From the NCBI GenBank assembly GCA_031213475.1, contig JARUPZ010000007.1:7311586-7375585 (forward strand): a DNA stretch of 64,000 nucleotides, in the 5' to 3' direction. Shown piece by piece: positions 26,301 through 37,345 of this stretch. The notes below the pieces were generated by a model. The model had not been told where the DNA came from. It saw only the letters and a program-made list of their open reading frames with translations, and did no database searches. This DNA comes from Nereocystis luetkeana (lineage: Eukaryota; Sar; Phaeophyceae; Laminariales; Laminariaceae). Made by a program: the position numbers and the translations under genes. Every line of letters starts with the position of its first letter. Positions within the stretch are counted from its first letter, which is position 1.

Positions 26301-29300
26301 AAAGTTTCGTGGGTTGGGGGGTCCTTTTTTATGTGTGCATACAAGGGGCTACGCCGGCGGCCTGGACGGCCGTCGGTCGCAGACTCGCGTGAAGGGAGTA
26401 TAAAGTGGAGGAGTAGGAGGAAGCTGAGACTCGATGCCAAGAGATTGAGAGCGTGTGGACTCCACTCTGAAAAGTGTGAGCTGAACTCATTGAGGTATTT
26501 TATGTCTTCATTATATAACAGCGAATTGAGAAATGAAAAGGCTGCAGAAGCGCTGACGGTTACTTGCCGATTGACCGAAAAGCGGCGGAATCCTAGAAGG
26601 CGGTGTAGCTAACTTCTAGCTCGGGAAGTACGCGATGATCGACAGCGCAGCTCCGTAGAAAGGTGCCGTCACAGCAGCTGCTGTAGCAGTACTGCTGCAG
26701 CTGTACATCTCCGCAGCCACGCCGTGCAGCTCCTCTGCAACTGTCGCTGTACGACGGCGTACACACCTTAAGTGCCGCTGGCCGTCACAAGTGCTGCTGG
26801 CTATAACATGCGATATCTCTCTCATATATCCCCGGCATAGTTTTTGATGGATAACAGTTCTCAACTAAGCCTGGGTGGCATGTGCTATCGGGGCGTTCCA
26901 TCGATGCCCCATATACAGCCACCCGCGCAGCCCCCCACAATGGTGACGCCGGCCGGGTAGCTGACCCTCCCCATGGGTCGGAGAGGACGTACCGGATAGA
27001 ACCAACCGAATCAATGCACTCTGTCGAGAGACCATGGGCCAAAACACTGACAGGGCAGGGATTTTCGGAGATTCCTTCGTACCTGGTAAATCTCAACGTC
27101 AAGGCTTCGCGCAGGCGCTACGGCGCTGAGCAGGCGGATCCTCCGACGCGTGCGATTGACGTAGAGGGGGCACACCCCGGTGAAGAAACCGCGCGGGAAG
27201 ACGGTCAGAGGCGGGAGAGATCCACCGACCAAGAACGGATCGGATCACGCTGAGGATCATCATAATAGATATATTAATAGAAAACAGACCACAAGAAACT
27301 CAAGAAAATTGGTTTCAACCAAATTTCTACGCAGACACCTTCTCTACAAATATGCAGCTACGGTGGAGGCTGAGGCCTCTTGCTTGAAGAGGACCGTACC
27401 TCGCTTGCTCAGCGACCAGCCTCGAGAAAAATCGCGGAGCGCTGGAGTCCGATGCACAATCAGTCCCATCTAAGGAACATTTTGTAGTGGAAAAAGTTAC
27501 ACCGATACATTAAATGTTTTTATGTTTGTGAATTTCTCGTACTTTTTCGAACGTATAATATGTATCTCTTCGTACGAGCAGTTTTTGGCGAAACGCTAAG
27601 GAGCCGACACGGGAAGCCCGGCCGGACACATTGGTTGAGGTCCGGGCGCGATTCGTGCCGTCCGGAGCGCGTTCCTCGGTTGCAAAGGTTGATGCAACGA
27701 AGGCAATGGTTGGGGAACCCTGGCGGTGATTTGTGGTTTTGCACTCAAAAAAGTGTAATACCAGTAATAAATACTATCCACACCCCGCACTCAGAAATTT
27801 TGACGTAAACTCGCCGAAAACGAAAAAATCGTCGTACGCAACGTGCCGTCAAGAGCGCGCTTTGAAAAGCCCAGACGGTCGAACCAGCGGTGGCGGCGGC
27901 GGCTCAACAAACGAAAATACTGGTGCAGCAGTATCGCCTTTTTGACCCCGAGGGAGCGAGGCACCTGACCTATAACCAACCCCATTGCTGCCTGACTGAC
28001 CCTATTTCTGACCGGCTGGCCCTGTTACACCGACGGACTAATTGCTGCATGACTGACCCTATTTCTGACCGGCTGGCCCTGTTACACCGACGGACTAATC
28101 CTATCACCGATCGCTTCGACCTATTTTCGATCAACGGGCTGAAACTCTCCTACCTGGTATTATTTTCCATTTTAATTATATTAATTATAGACCATCGCGG
28201 TATTATCAACCGGCTAGGAACCGGTCTGCCCAACTACCGACCGTTCTACCCAACTACCGACCGGTCTACCCTACTACCGCCCAATCTACCCTATTATGTA
28301 CCGATCGATCTACACCTTGTCGACCGATCTACCCTGTACCCGGACGGATTGACTGACCGGTGACATGATGTGTGCTGTCTGTACGTTCCGCATTTTTTTT
28401 CGCGAAGGTGGATTATCCGACCGGCGGGCAAGGACGGGAACGAGTGCACGGCGACGGTCACGTGGCGCTGCGTGTGGCACAAGTTCACGGTAATCAAGGG
28501 GCTCATCGAGGGCAAGTGCCGCTCGGACGTCAAGTCCTTCAACTGTGCCTTCCTCGAGGTGTGCATTATTCGTCCGTTTTCTCTTTGCTTGTTTGGCTGT
28601 TTGAAGGTTTTTGTTGCCTTGCTTGCTTGCTTGAGTGCATGCTTGATTGCCGTCGTTTTTTTTTGTTTTTTTCGCTTTGGCGGTGTTTTGCTTCCTCTAT
28701 CTCTCCCCCCCCTCTCTCTATCTGCCCGTCATCGGCCCGACCACTTGACCCAACCTTATCTCAGCCTAACCTTAACCAACCCAACCCTACCCAACCTATC
28801 GTGACCGAGCCGAACCGAACGTAACCTAGCCTAACCTAACTTATCCTATCCTAACATGACCTAAACCAGCCCAACTCAACCTATCCTAGCCTAACCTAAC
28901 CTAACCTTAATTAACCCAACCCAACCCAACCCGACCTGCCTCAAAACGCAGGGCATGCGAGAGCACCTGGCCGAGAAGAACCCACGGGCTTCGAAGCACC
29001 GCCTCGGCCTAAGGGAGTCCCTGTTGACTGCGGCAGTCGTGGCCGCGGCGGCAGGGGGCGGCGGGGGACGGCGAGCGTCGCGGGAACGGGAGAGGTCGCT
29101 CTCGGTCCGGAGCGAGCTGTCGTTGTTCGCAGCCTCTGATGATGACGACGATGGCGGCGGAGGCGACGGCGGTGGTTGGGCGCGCGGGGGAAGGCGTGTT
29201 GAGGTAGGGGTGGACGGGGGGAGGGGCGATGAGCTTAGTGGTTTGGCCAGGACGTGGGGACTTTTTTGTTGTTGCTATTGTTGTCGCTGTTGCTGTTGCT

Positions 29301-32300
29301 GCTCGTGATGTTGCTTGTGCTTATGCTGTTGCTGTTTACCATTGATCCTGTTGTAGCTGGTGCTGTTGCTGATGCTGTCGCTGTTGCTGTGTGTTTCTCG
29401 TGCTGTTGTAGCTGACTGACGCTGTATTGCTGCGCGTTTAACCTAGCCCAACAGCGACACACGCAGGGCTGACAAGCCACAGCAATTCGGGGGGTACTTA
29501 GCTTAGAACCTCGTACACGCTGCCCCTCCCCTCATACCCCTCCCTTATATGGGCCCCGCCCATTGAAGATGAAGTAGTGAAACACGCACGTTCAGAAACA
29601 GAGCACAGGCAAAGGAGGTAAAAGTGCGTTTGCATGTGTATTTCGTGATTCCCTTCACTCCTCGTCTTGCGTCCCCCCCCCCCACTCCCCTCCCCTCCCC
29701 TCCGGGCGCCTGCCATCCATGTCCACAGCCTTGTTTGTGTCATTTGCGTGCTGCAGTTCTTTGTTTTCCATCTTGTTCCAGCTTGTTTTCGTTGTGCGTA
29801 ATCGTTCGTGTTTGCTTTGTATAATTTTGTCTCATTTTGTTTCCGTTTCTCGTGTGCGTGTTGCGTCACCTCGTACTCTTCGGTTCGTTTCTTTTCTTCG
29901 GTTTAAAGAGTTTCATGTATCTTGTTTGTTCATTTTTTTTGTTGTGTGTACGAGTTTTTGGTTAATTGTTTGTTCGTTGTTCTTGATGTCGCCGTCGTCG
30001 TTGTTGCAAAAAAGGGCGAGACGATCGGTTCGAAGATGGCGTGCCTTCTCGAACGCTACGTCCCCGCGATCCGCGTCTGCTCCATTTGCTTCATCCTCTA
30101 CATTTCCGTCTTCTGGGTGCGGTACCAAATACGGGACGGCGAAGGGGGTGGTGGAGAGGGGGCGTCCGGGTGGAGGAGCGGGTTGTTCGGCGGCGGCGGC
30201 GGCGGCGGTGGTCGAAACAAGGAGGACACCATGCGCCTCTACGGGGTGAGAGTAACCAACGCTTGAACTCGTTTTTTGTCTGCTGTCCAAAATTAGTGTA
30301 CTCTCCTTTCAAGCAGTTATCGAGCTACGTTGGTGCATGTGCTATTTTATAAGTTGAAAAAAAAAACAACAGGGGATACGAAAAGGTGTATCGCCATCCG
30401 CGGTGATTCTGTACTTTGGATTCGGACAAAGTGAGTACCATGTCGGTACAGTGTTTGTATTTTTGCTGCGGAAATAATCAAAACCCTGACTACGTACAAG
30501 ATTACTACCGATACTAGGTAACGTGCGCTGTGTCTCGTACCTGGTAGAATATGCAGCCTGGTACACCCCCGAATCGTGAGTTTCTTCGGTGGTGTGACGG
30601 TAGCTGAAAAGAGAGTTTAGTCGAGATTGTGCTGGGGGCGTTGCGGGAAAGACGGAAACCGCAGCTGTTGCTGTGGCTGCTTGGGTTGATGTCGGGGGGG
30701 GGGGGGGAGATCGCTTACATTTGTGTCCGGTCTTCTCGGCGCGATATTTGCTGCCGCAACCTCCGCTGATCGACGCGTGATCTCGACGTGCCACCGGTGT
30801 GTGATAATGCCGTCACAACGGCAACATACTCCCCCCCTTCTTCGCCCCTCCACCGCCGTCATATGTGCTTTACTAATGTCCGCCCTCACCCCCTTCACTC
30901 CCCGTCCCTCCTCCTCTGACGACGCGTGCTACAACAGAGGTGTAGATCACTTTTCGGCCAAATATTTCATGTCTGACCGGGTTCTTTAACCCCGATCTTT
31001 TTTTGGAATACAACCAAGTTTTTCACGAATCTTTTTCGTGATACGCGTAGGCTTTGTTAGGATTTTGTCCCATCAAGGTCGCACCACTAGCTTTTCTCAA
31101 AATCTGTTTCCGGGGTGAGGTATGGAGCTCCTTAAGGTCGACTGAGGAGCCTCATCGAGTTTAGGTGCTTCCTCTACCGTAGCATGGCTCTCACCCCCCC
31201 CCCCCCCCCCCCCCCTTTCCCCCTTCCCCCTCTTCCTCCTCACTATAAAAACGTCTGATATTCGTAACGCCTATTTTGATATGTTGTGTATTCGATCGGC
31301 ATGCAGGAGTGGGGCCGCAGCAGCCTGGCCTTGTTCGACGTCCGGGAAGAAACGAAACGCCTGTCGGACGAGCTCGCGCAGTTTAGGCTGGCCGCCGCCG
31401 GCGGGGGAGGGGGCGTCAGCAGCGTCAGCGGTCGACCGCGCGGCGGCTCTAACAAGCCAGCTGCTCAGCACGACTCGGTATCGATGGAGAAGTTTCTGCA
31501 AGGCTTGGAGGATAAGGTCGGTTTTTTGTGATGTATTCTTTGTTTTTCCCCAATGACGCATATTTTACGCACACAACAATCGGTTTGGTCTATAGCCTGT
31601 GTATCTATATCTTCAGCACCATTTTTTTCCTGGAAGACCGGCCTTTTTTTGCGTGTCTAGCCAAAAAGGCCTCTTTGATCGACCTTCACCCCTTACGGGG
31701 ACCCCCTTTGATCCCGACCAAGACACCAACTTTGGTGTTGTCAACCGCCTACGAGACAAGTGAGCGCCCTGGCAGACGGGTAGGATGGCCTAAGCCTGTG
31801 CCGTACGACTCCTTTGCATTGTAAATCCACACCAATTTTTGTATCGTCCCCCGATCGCGCGCTGACCGTCGATGTAAGTGTCGTTTTTTTCGTATTTTTT
31901 TCCCCTCCCCCAAAGAGGGTTAATATACCAGGATTAGTCTAGGGGGCGGTCAGTCAAGGGATCTAACTGCTGACTCCAACCAGCTTTTGCACGCTCGATG
32001 GTATTTTTCTGGCACGGTGGTGGTGGTGATTGTTGTAGTGGGGGAAGAGACTTCGGAGGGCAGAGGGGTTCGGGGGGAGGGGGTGGGTGGGGGGAGGCGG
32101 GGGTGGTATTGGTCCATCGCTTGCATAGTGACGGTATATATTGCGTCCGGGGCAAGGCACTTCGATCCATCCATGGAGCATGGAAAAACTACTGCAAAGG
32201 TGTATTTCGTTAGGGTATACAGGACGCTCCGCTTCGCGGGCTCCACCGCCAGCTACGCCCGCTCACAAGGAAGAAAAAAGCGAACAGCGATCCACGATTA

Positions 32301-33834
32301 TAGATGCAACTTGACGACTAGCAAATGCCAAGAGCTCCTACGAGTACGAGCACGAAAGCATTTTTTTCTTGTAGGCCGAGCAGAGGTCGATGTCTTCGTT
32401 CGTTTTGAGAACACTGCGAGCTGTAAAAATGTTCGACGACATGCTGGCCCTCGCGAACTTTGTTTGTTGGCTTTCGTTGTCGAACTCTGATCGGCACGTG
32501 CTTGTTTTGCTGCTTTGTGCGGGGCTGCTTTGCTGTGCTGTGATGCGCTTGCGGTAGATGTTCGACGACAACATGTTCGTACGTACAAAAGAAAGACCCA
32601 CAAAAAAAATGTCTGCTTGCAAAACTGAATGAAACTAAAAGGGAAGGCTCGCCGGCAAATAACAGAACGATGAGATCCAAATCGGCATAAAATAACTCGG
32701 CGATCGGTCCCCAACAAACCGTAGTTTCGTCGGAAATTACGGGCTGACGGGGGCTGTGAGGTGGGAGAATATACCGAGGGCGTGCTTTCAAGTAGGCGAG
32801 GTTTCGGTGCGAATGTTTATAGTAAAAGCTCAGGTACTCGGGTACCAAATCCGGCTGTTTTGCTCATGTTCGGGTAGGTACCCGGGTACCTCCAGGGTAC
32901 GTACCTGGATAAATCCAGAGTAGATACCCGAGTACCCCCAGAGTAGGCACCCGGGCTCTCCCAGAGTAGGTATCCGGGTACCCCCAGAGTAAAAACCTGG
33001 GTAACCCCGGAGTAGGCGTTACTCTTCTCTTAGGGACTGCGGATCATGCGTATGATACGATATACCAGGTATCTGATACTACGTTTTTTTCGGGAGCGAC
33101 GGGAGAAACGCACGACGGGGGAAAAGACAAAGGCCACCGGTATGACACACAAAAAAGGCCATGACATTTGGTTTGGACAGCGATGGCTAGGAGACGCGTG
33201 GGATGCGCACCACCCCGGCAACGCGATATATCCTAGCCCCGTCGGAACGTTATCAGATACCAGTACGCGCACCCTTCTTCGTGTCTAATTATCCCTCCTC
33301 CCTCCGCCCCCCTCGCCTCGCCTCCCCTCGCTTTTATCCCCTTCACTTGCCCCACCTGCCTTGATTTGCATTTCCCTACCCTGCCCCCGCCTGCCTTGCC
33401 TTGCCTTGCCCTGCCCCCCTCCTTCTCTCTGCCTATTGCGCGACCGTGCCGTTTTTTTTCTTCTGCTTATCTTTCTCGGCTGTACGTGTCGATGTATTCT
33501 GTGTGTCTTTCTTCCTTATTGTCTTCTTAATCTGGAACAACACCACCACCACTATTCACCACATCATCATCACCGTCGCCGCCATCGCCGCCGCCACCAC
33601 CACCCTAACACGACCACCATCACCACCCCCAACACCGCCATCACCACACCACCACGGCCACCACCACCACGAAAGGTGGCCATGATCTCACAGCAGGCAG
33701 ACCGCGCGCTGGCGACCCTCGACGCGACGGCGTCTCAGATAAGAGACGCCGCGGACCGTCCCTCCCCCTCGCCCTCCGCCGCCGGGTGCGAGCGGGTCTG
33801 CGCGGCGCGAGATACTGACAAGGGCGACGATTGA
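6240..33834 (+). CDS. GRAM-VASt domain membrane protein (Aster/Lam/VAD1-like sterol transfer type)
   Basis: Fifteen exons, phases matching throughout: 6240-6392, 14799-14895, 16436-16550, 17553-17637, 18817-19020, 19807-19923, 20453-21547, 22565-22681, 23089-23223, 24977-25122, 28408-28558, 28952-29203, 30015-30245, 31307-31516, 33676-33834 (TGA); about 1088 aa. GRAM domain at about 75-172: DFSCAWDHKVVMHGRMYVTD, LCFYANFFGLEAK, NSAIFIPNVIVV. A Gly/Ser/Pro-rich linker follows, 365 residues of it in one exon. VASt domain at about 623-805: FGVSVREFYESFFADDAPYG, TRAIRFKTPLH, SDNFHVEDRW. One membrane span at about 905-926 (ICFILYISVFWV), then a short coiled coil (REETKRLSDELAQFR). GRAM-VASt proteins of yeast (Lam), animals (GRAMD1/Aster) and plants (VAD1) are ER-anchored at membrane contacts; the Lam and Aster proteins move sterols. 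Least certain: the first exon, joined across 8.4 kb, and the 39-residue exon at 19807. Confidence 0.83.
7121..7207. mobile_element. Small palindromic MITE, copy 1
   Basis: The arms TTTAGAACCGCAGTCTCGTT and the near-exact inverse ending CTGCGGTTCTAAA enclose GGGGACAAAC and its inverse, with a loop of about 14 bp. A related copy lies at 46796-46890. ATTAATA sequence flanks both sides. Confidence 0.7.
7305..7658 (+). mobile_element. tRNA-derived SINE, copy A
   Basis: A tRNA-like head carries an A-box-like TGGTTCAAGTGG and a B-box GGTTCGAGCCC (7361-7371), as in RNA polymerase III promoters. A body of about 270 bp without further tRNA similarity follows, then about 20 A at the 3' end. Nearly the same sequence lies inverted at 11212-11559. 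No clear target duplication was seen, and an AT repeat follows the tail. A short ORF in the body is shared by both copies but has no recognised product. Confidence 0.8.
8477..8654. mobile_element. Short terminal-inverted-repeat element (MITE-like)
   Basis: GCAAAGATGGGGAGTGA at the left matches TCACTCCCCATCTTTGC at the right in inverse orientation, about 178 bp end to end. Only one copy is seen here and no target duplication was recognised. Confidence 0.5.
10150..10870. repeat. Tandem array of about four 170-200 bp diverged units
   Basis: Units start near 10157, 10335, 10500 and 10690. Shared blocks are GGTAGTTGTTGTGCAT, ACGCGAAGCTAAGAA, ATAAGAAAATG or ATGAGAAAGTG, and GGAGACAGACACC followed by ATAATTTGACCCTC. 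Some units are truncated. ORFs crossing the array on either strand follow the repeat and look non-coding. Confidence 0.7.
11212..11559 (-). mobile_element. tRNA-derived SINE, copy B (inverted)
   Basis: Reverse complement of copy A over almost its full length: poly-T at 11212-11227, the shared body, then the B-box and A-box of the tRNA-like head ending at 11559. Copies A and B are about 3.5 kb apart in the same intron, so the pre-mRNA could pair with itself. Confidence 0.8.
11640..12387. mobile_element. 748-bp foldback (hairpin) DNA element
   Basis: The outer arms (about 11640-11880 and 12147-12387) are nearly identical inverted copies, starting GACCAACTATTATGGGA. The inner parts continue the inversion with gaps, e.g. 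CTGATTTCTGAGCCTCC against GGAGGCTCAGAAATAAGG. A loop of roughly 100 bp remains. TA flanks both ends, compatible with a Tc1/mariner-type TA duplication. No transposase is present, so this is a non-autonomous element. Confidence 0.8.
13281..14542. mobile_element. Non-autonomous hAT-type element with 8-bp target duplication
   Basis: The ends are TAGAGGTAGGACCCTG and its exact inverse. Subterminal regions are full of GGGTACCC-type motifs, typical of hAT-derived elements. TGTCTGAC lies directly outside both ends (13273-13280 and 14543-14550), a perfect 8-bp duplication as hAT elements make. No transposase domain was recognised in the 1262 bp. Confidence 0.85.
14908..15612 (+). mobile_element. Inverted-end repeat element, copy 1 (internally deleted)
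   Basis: About 700 bp matching 48038-48736, e.g. CCAAGGCTGACTGCCTCTGG, GAGTGCGCTAGAGCCAACCT, CAACTCATCGATCGTTCTGC, and a palindromic stretch around 15415-15500. The right end inverted reads CCTATGCGGTTCGATTTCG. The left end reads CCTAGGCGGAAAA and lacks about 85 bp present at the left of the other copy. A class II element is likely; the superfamily is not identified. Confidence 0.65.
17293..17337 (+). repeat. CAG/CAA microsatellite
   Basis: About 15 CAR triplets in the intron before the exon at 17553. Not coding in the assembled gene. Confidence 0.85.
17930..18175. repeat. Dispersed repeat family R4, copy 1
   Basis: Shares with 36660-36850, 37130-37345 and 38630-38865 the blocks ACGGCCACTGCGTGATT, TTACAATGCAAGGAGTCGT, GGCGCAACATGATCC and GCTCGTAGACGATTGATAAC (diverged). 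Here it lies in an intron of the GRAM-VASt gene. The ends are unclear and no protein is recognised. Confidence 0.6.
18598..18720 (+). repeat. C-tract intron repeat, copy 1
   Basis: GTGCTCCGTCCCGG, then GGTCATACGACTACGGCCAT, then GAGTACACC and a run of about 20 C. It sits about 100 bp before the acceptor of the exon at 18817, in the sense orientation of the gene. Confidence 0.75.
20317..20353 (+). repeat. CTG microsatellite
   Basis: About 11 consecutive CTG triplets just before a diverged fragment (about 20355-20435) that resembles the right end of the 14908-15612 element. Confidence 0.8.
20453..21547 (+). other. Giant low-complexity exon between GRAM and VASt
   Basis: A single 1095-bp exon (residues about 258-622) is open throughout. 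It is rich in Gly, Ser, Pro, Ala and Arg, with runs of 8 and 12 glycines, an acidic-basic patch (CKDRHEDRPEDRREHGEG) and a Gln run. It enters after GGACAG at 20452 in phase 0 and leaves at CAC/GTGAGA. An alternative donor, AGAG/GTCACG, lies 6 bp earlier in phase 1 but would not match the next exon. Confidence 0.75.
21590..21642 (-). repeat. C-tract intron repeat, inverted fragment
   Basis: A G run, then CTCGATATTATGCATGGC and TGTAGTCGTGTGACCA. Antisense to the host gene and just downstream of the donor at 21547. Confidence 0.65.
22155..22268 (+). repeat. C-tract intron repeat, two tandem copies
   Basis: Two copies of TATGGTCATACGACTACG followed by a CCATGCATGA core and GTACACCCCCC, each ending in a C run (to about 22214 and 22268). 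Sense orientation, in the intron before the exon at 22565. Confidence 0.75.
22282..22396. mobile_element. MITE with CTATTACG ends, copy 1
   Basis: The left end CTATTACGAGGGACGATC, with TTAATAGGACC, is the inverse of the right end GGTCCTATTAACTATGG with CCCCGTAATAG. A second copy lies at 53861-53960. Confidence 0.75.
23671..23951. mobile_element. About 280-bp MITE rich in GATCT motifs, copy 1
   Basis: Left end TTTCACACCGCGGACAGATC; right end GATCTGTCCGAGGTGTGGAA in inverse orientation. The interior has many ATGATCTA-type motifs. A second copy lies at 57427-57738 with the same ends. Confidence 0.75.
25148..25244 (+). repeat. CTG-rich microsatellite
   Basis: An interrupted run of about 30 CTG/CTA/TTG triplets directly after the donor of the exon ending at 25122. 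Confidence 0.85.
27984..28100 (+). repeat. 57-bp direct tandem duplication
   Basis: Two nearly identical units begin ATTGCTGC, contain ACCCTATTTCTGACCGGC, and end CGACGGACTA. Looser CTACCGACCG-type repeats follow to about 28300. Confidence 0.85.
28740..28940 (+). repeat. Degenerate CCTAACC-type array before an exon
   Basis: Short units related to CCTAACCTAACC, CCTATCC and CCCAACC fill about 200 bp up to the acceptor of the exon at 28952. They also form its pyrimidine-rich stretch. The unit resembles a CCTAA/CCCTAA telomere-type repeat, but it is heavily diverged. Confidence 0.6.
32868..33018. repeat. Minisatellite with GGTACCCGGGTAC-type units
   Basis: About six units of 24-28 bp built on CCCAGAGTAGGTACCCGGGT. 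Located in the last intron of the GRAM-VASt gene. Confidence 0.75.
33538..33670 (+). repeat. CAC/CAT-rich tract before the last GRAM-VASt exon
   Basis: Nearly pure CAC, CAT and GCC triplets run up to the acceptor at 33675. The plus-strand ORF through them is a low-complexity intron reading that continues into the true exon frame. Confidence 0.7.
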
Positions 33835-35457
33835 TTACGGGCAGCAGGAGACCTGGAAAACGAAAACAAGTCAAGTCACGCTTGCCGACGAGGGCATCTC
33901 CATGCTCGTTCTATCAATCTAAGCTTGACCGAAAGGGGTCTTACTTCCCAATCTGAGCTATAGCTGTACCGCGGGGATTCTGACTTCCCCGGCTTGAGTT
34001 CAACCATTCCGTGAGAATCTGACCTTAACCGTGCCGCGAGGCTCCCGACTTCCCAGTCTGGGCTTAGCCGTACCGTGAGACGTCCGTGTTCCCAGTCGTG
34101 GAGTTTCCATCGACGCCGGGTGTTAACCCATTTGGGGCCAACCATGGCGACCTACGTATACGGCGGGAGGTGCGGTCTCATCAACCTTCTAGGCATGACT
34201 TCTGGGAAGAGTGTGCAGCAGTGCGAGCACCTTCGTGCCGCACTGGTGTCGAACATCTTCCTAGGTACACCATGTTGAGCGCATCTCCTAATATACCCCA
34301 GCAGCCCGGTATGCTTGGTGTGTTGCCGATACTGTAATCGTACATTGGTTTCGACAGTTAATCTCCTCTTGAGGTCGCAGGGGTTATTAGGAAAATATCA
34401 TATAGTGTGTGGTGCAGGTCTGCTTTACCTAGCCGGCAGTAGCGGTGGCAGCAGCGGCCGTGGAGAAACATAGACGCGACACCAGGATCGAAACTGCTGC
34501 GCTCACCCTTGCTTCGTCTTTGGGGGGCGGCTCAGCAGAACGCCAATCTTTTTTCTTTTACAGCAGTCAGAGATTTTTTTATCTATTGTTGTTTTGTTGT
34601 GTTTGTCTTTTTTGTCTTTTTGCTATTATTTGGTTCGTTTCTTGTTCTTGTTTTTTGTTTTTCTGTTTTTTTGTTTTGTGGGGTTTTTTGTCTTTCATGT
34701 CTCCCGGTATTTTCTTGGGTGTTTGTTGACCGAACAGCAGTGCGTCGACGTCTACCACTCTCTACCTGTATCATGATTTTAGGCAGAAGCCGGAGAAACA
34801 GATTCAGACATCGGAGCATACGAGACGGACGTAAGAAAAAAATGTCCGTTGGTACTCGTAGCTGTAGAAGGATTGGGCGGCCGGGAGGGATAGATGGGGG
34901 GAGAGGGGAGGTACCCGGTTTTCTTAAATACCGTAGGCGGTGGTAAAAGGATGAAACGCAGTCCCAGCCCCCCCCCCCGCCGTAATTTCCGGACGGTTGC
35001 GCGGCCTTCAATACTAAGCGTTTTTTTTTGTTGTGTGTGCGTGCGGATATATGGGGGATGCATAGCAATAGCAAGCGGACCTCCCCCCTCACAGCGCGCG
35101 CCCTCTATAGATGCAGATGCACCCGCTTTGGTGTGTGTACTTTCGTGTTGCCCCGTAAAAACTCGTCAACTTCTCTATTTTACTTCTAAGAGTATTGTAG
35201 GGATGTTGGAGGCTCTCGTCGCTATTTTCTTTCGGAAAGCTCGCGCACTGGTGTCGTTGTGCGAGGATCGATCGACCCACTCCATCACGTTTCTTTACTA
35301 TACCTCGGCATACAGATATCGTACGCTTGAGTCTTACGCCCCCTCTTTCTCCTCCTTCCCTCTCCCCCCTCGCCCTTCCGAACGTTGAATGGTGAAGTGT
35401 GAATTATGTGTCTTTGATTGTGTTTGTTTTGTGTTTTTTGTCGCCATTTTTTTACGG

Positions 35458-35572
35458 CGGTCGGGTCGAGTCGGGTCGAGTCGGGTCGGTTGTCGGGTCG
35501 AGTCGGGTCGAGTCGGGTCGGGTCGAGTCGGGTCGAGTCGGGTCGGGTCGAGTCGGGTCGGGCCGAGTCGGG
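35458..35572. repeat. GGGTCGAGTC minisatellite
   Basis: About ten units of GGGTCGAGTC, some shortened to GGGTC. Long serine/arginine-rich or threonine/proline-rich ORFs here only reflect the repeat. A related GGGTC/GACCC stretch lies at about 46018-46140. Confidence 0.9.
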
Positions 35573-36659
35573 TGGGGTGCTTCGGTTGACGACCTCGACG
35601 TTTGGGTGAACAGATACGTTGACACATACCTGCCTGTTTTTTGCGTTGCTGTGCGTGCTCTGTGCGTGCTGTGCACACACCCCCAAGACGACGTCGACGA
35701 GACTGCAGAGGCTACATATCGCCGTTTTTAGATGATCCCGCAGCGTTTCTAAGACGGCCGTTTGTGAAACCGTCGTTTTCGAGGCCGTCCTGTATGAAAA
35801 CGCCGGTTTTGAAACCGTCGTTTTTTTACCCGTCGATTTTTAAATCACCGTTCCGCCGTTTTTTTTCTCGGTTTCGTGACGGTGATGGGTGTGGCGGAGG
35901 TTTACATAGTATGCAGTGCTTAGGGTCCGACAGGGGTATTCGTATCACTGATATCCGGGGGTCTACGGTGAGAAGAACTCGTCGTGCTGTGTGATGGCGA
36001 GGGGTTACTACACCAGTAAACGGGAGTGGGCGGGACAAGACCCATGGACGCAGTCGGGTCTGTTTTTCTTGTCTGCAAGAGGCACCGATTGTTGTTTTTT
36101 GTTGAGCGGGTTTCGTCGACAACTGGCTTGTATTATTTTACTACTGTAGGTACCTGGTATACGGTTTCGTCCAAAGCATGTAATCGGAATGCATGATTTT
36201 TTCAAAGTGGCATTCTTATGAAAATATATATAAAAATGGAGTCTACGGTATGGTGCAAAACATGCAATCAAAACCCACTTTTTTTTTTTGCGCCAAGTTT
36301 AGCACCCCTTTGGGCACACAGGGCAAAGCCACACAACATCGTTAGCTTTTCTTGCTTTCATACTGACTTTTCTTCAGACATGTTTATGAAGGGGGTGGTA
36401 TTTTTTCCCGGCTCCCTTGATTTTCTTCTTTCTGGTGATGATAATATTTATTTGTGATCAACGCTGAGGCTCCATTGTCCGATGACAAACGCAATAATAA
36501 GCATGGTGACAATAATACCACAGTAATACGTACTACAGCAGTACATACAGTATTGTTTTTATCCACTGTGGTACAGTACAGTGTTGTTTTCATCTACTGT
36601 GGCACAGTAGTACCTGGTTTTAATAGTAGATACCTGGTATCTATTGTCCCTCTTGGGAC

Positions 36660-36850
36660 GTCAGAGGGAAACATTGACAGCAGTAGAAAGTGACGATTAC
36701 AGCAAACGTTCATAGCGTGGCTGGGGCATGGTAGACATGGCTGTCCGAGTTACAATGCACGGAGTCGTACGGCACGGCCGCGACATGCTGGACGCATGCT
36801 GCTCATAGACGAATGTTTGCACCAAAAATTATCATTGCTTTGGTCGCTAC
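36660..36850. repeat. Dispersed repeat family R4, copy 2
   Basis: Blocks GTGACGATTACAGC, GAGTTACAATGCACGGAGTC, GCTGCTCATAGACGA. Same orientation as the other copies. Confidence 0.6.
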
Positions 36851-37129
36851 CTATTTCGGAGGCCCCATAGGGTTGATGCTATGCTGGATGCTGTGCTTCG
36901 TAGATTGATTGTTAATAGTGGGTGTGTTTTTGGGCGATGAAAGCGAAAACAACAACAAACACCTGATACAAGGAGCAGTTTGTCGTTCGAGAGCAAGGAC
37001 GCTGTTGTTATAATAGCAGACCGTGGCTTGGGCCCTTGACTGACCGCTCCCTCACGCTAACTAACTACGTACGGGTATGAAAATATGAAGGCAAAATAGT
37101 CCTTGACGCGCGCCAAAAACTAAACCGAG

Positions 37130-37345
37130 TATATTGCCCCTCGGGATTTGAGGGGAAAACTGACTAAAAAATGTGGCGGTTACAGCGACGGCCGCTGCGT
37201 GATTGGGAGATGATACAAGGGTTGGTGCCTTGAGTTACAATGCAAGGAGTCGTGCGGCATGGGTGCAACATGAATTATCCTATACCCGGACTTCTGGGCC
37301 CGACGGTTGGTAACACCAAAAGTTGTCTATGTTTTTGTTACTGAC
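37130..37345. repeat. Dispersed repeat family R4, copy 3
   Basis: Blocks GGCCGCTGCGTGATTGGG, GAGTTACAATGCAAGGAGTC, GTGCAACATGAATTATCC, GGTAACACCAAAAGTTGTC. Confidence 0.65.

Larger units (their letters stand above)
25123..28407 (+). other. 3.3-kb intron in the VASt-coding part of the GRAM-VASt gene
   Basis: Holds the CTG run, a CT-rich tract (about 25340-25560) and a 57-bp duplication (27984-28100). I see nothing else recognisable between 25600 and 27980. Confidence 0.6.

Noticed and set aside
35285-35731. Open frames around the GGGTCGAGTC array on both strands
   Set aside because: They are products of the minisatellite period.
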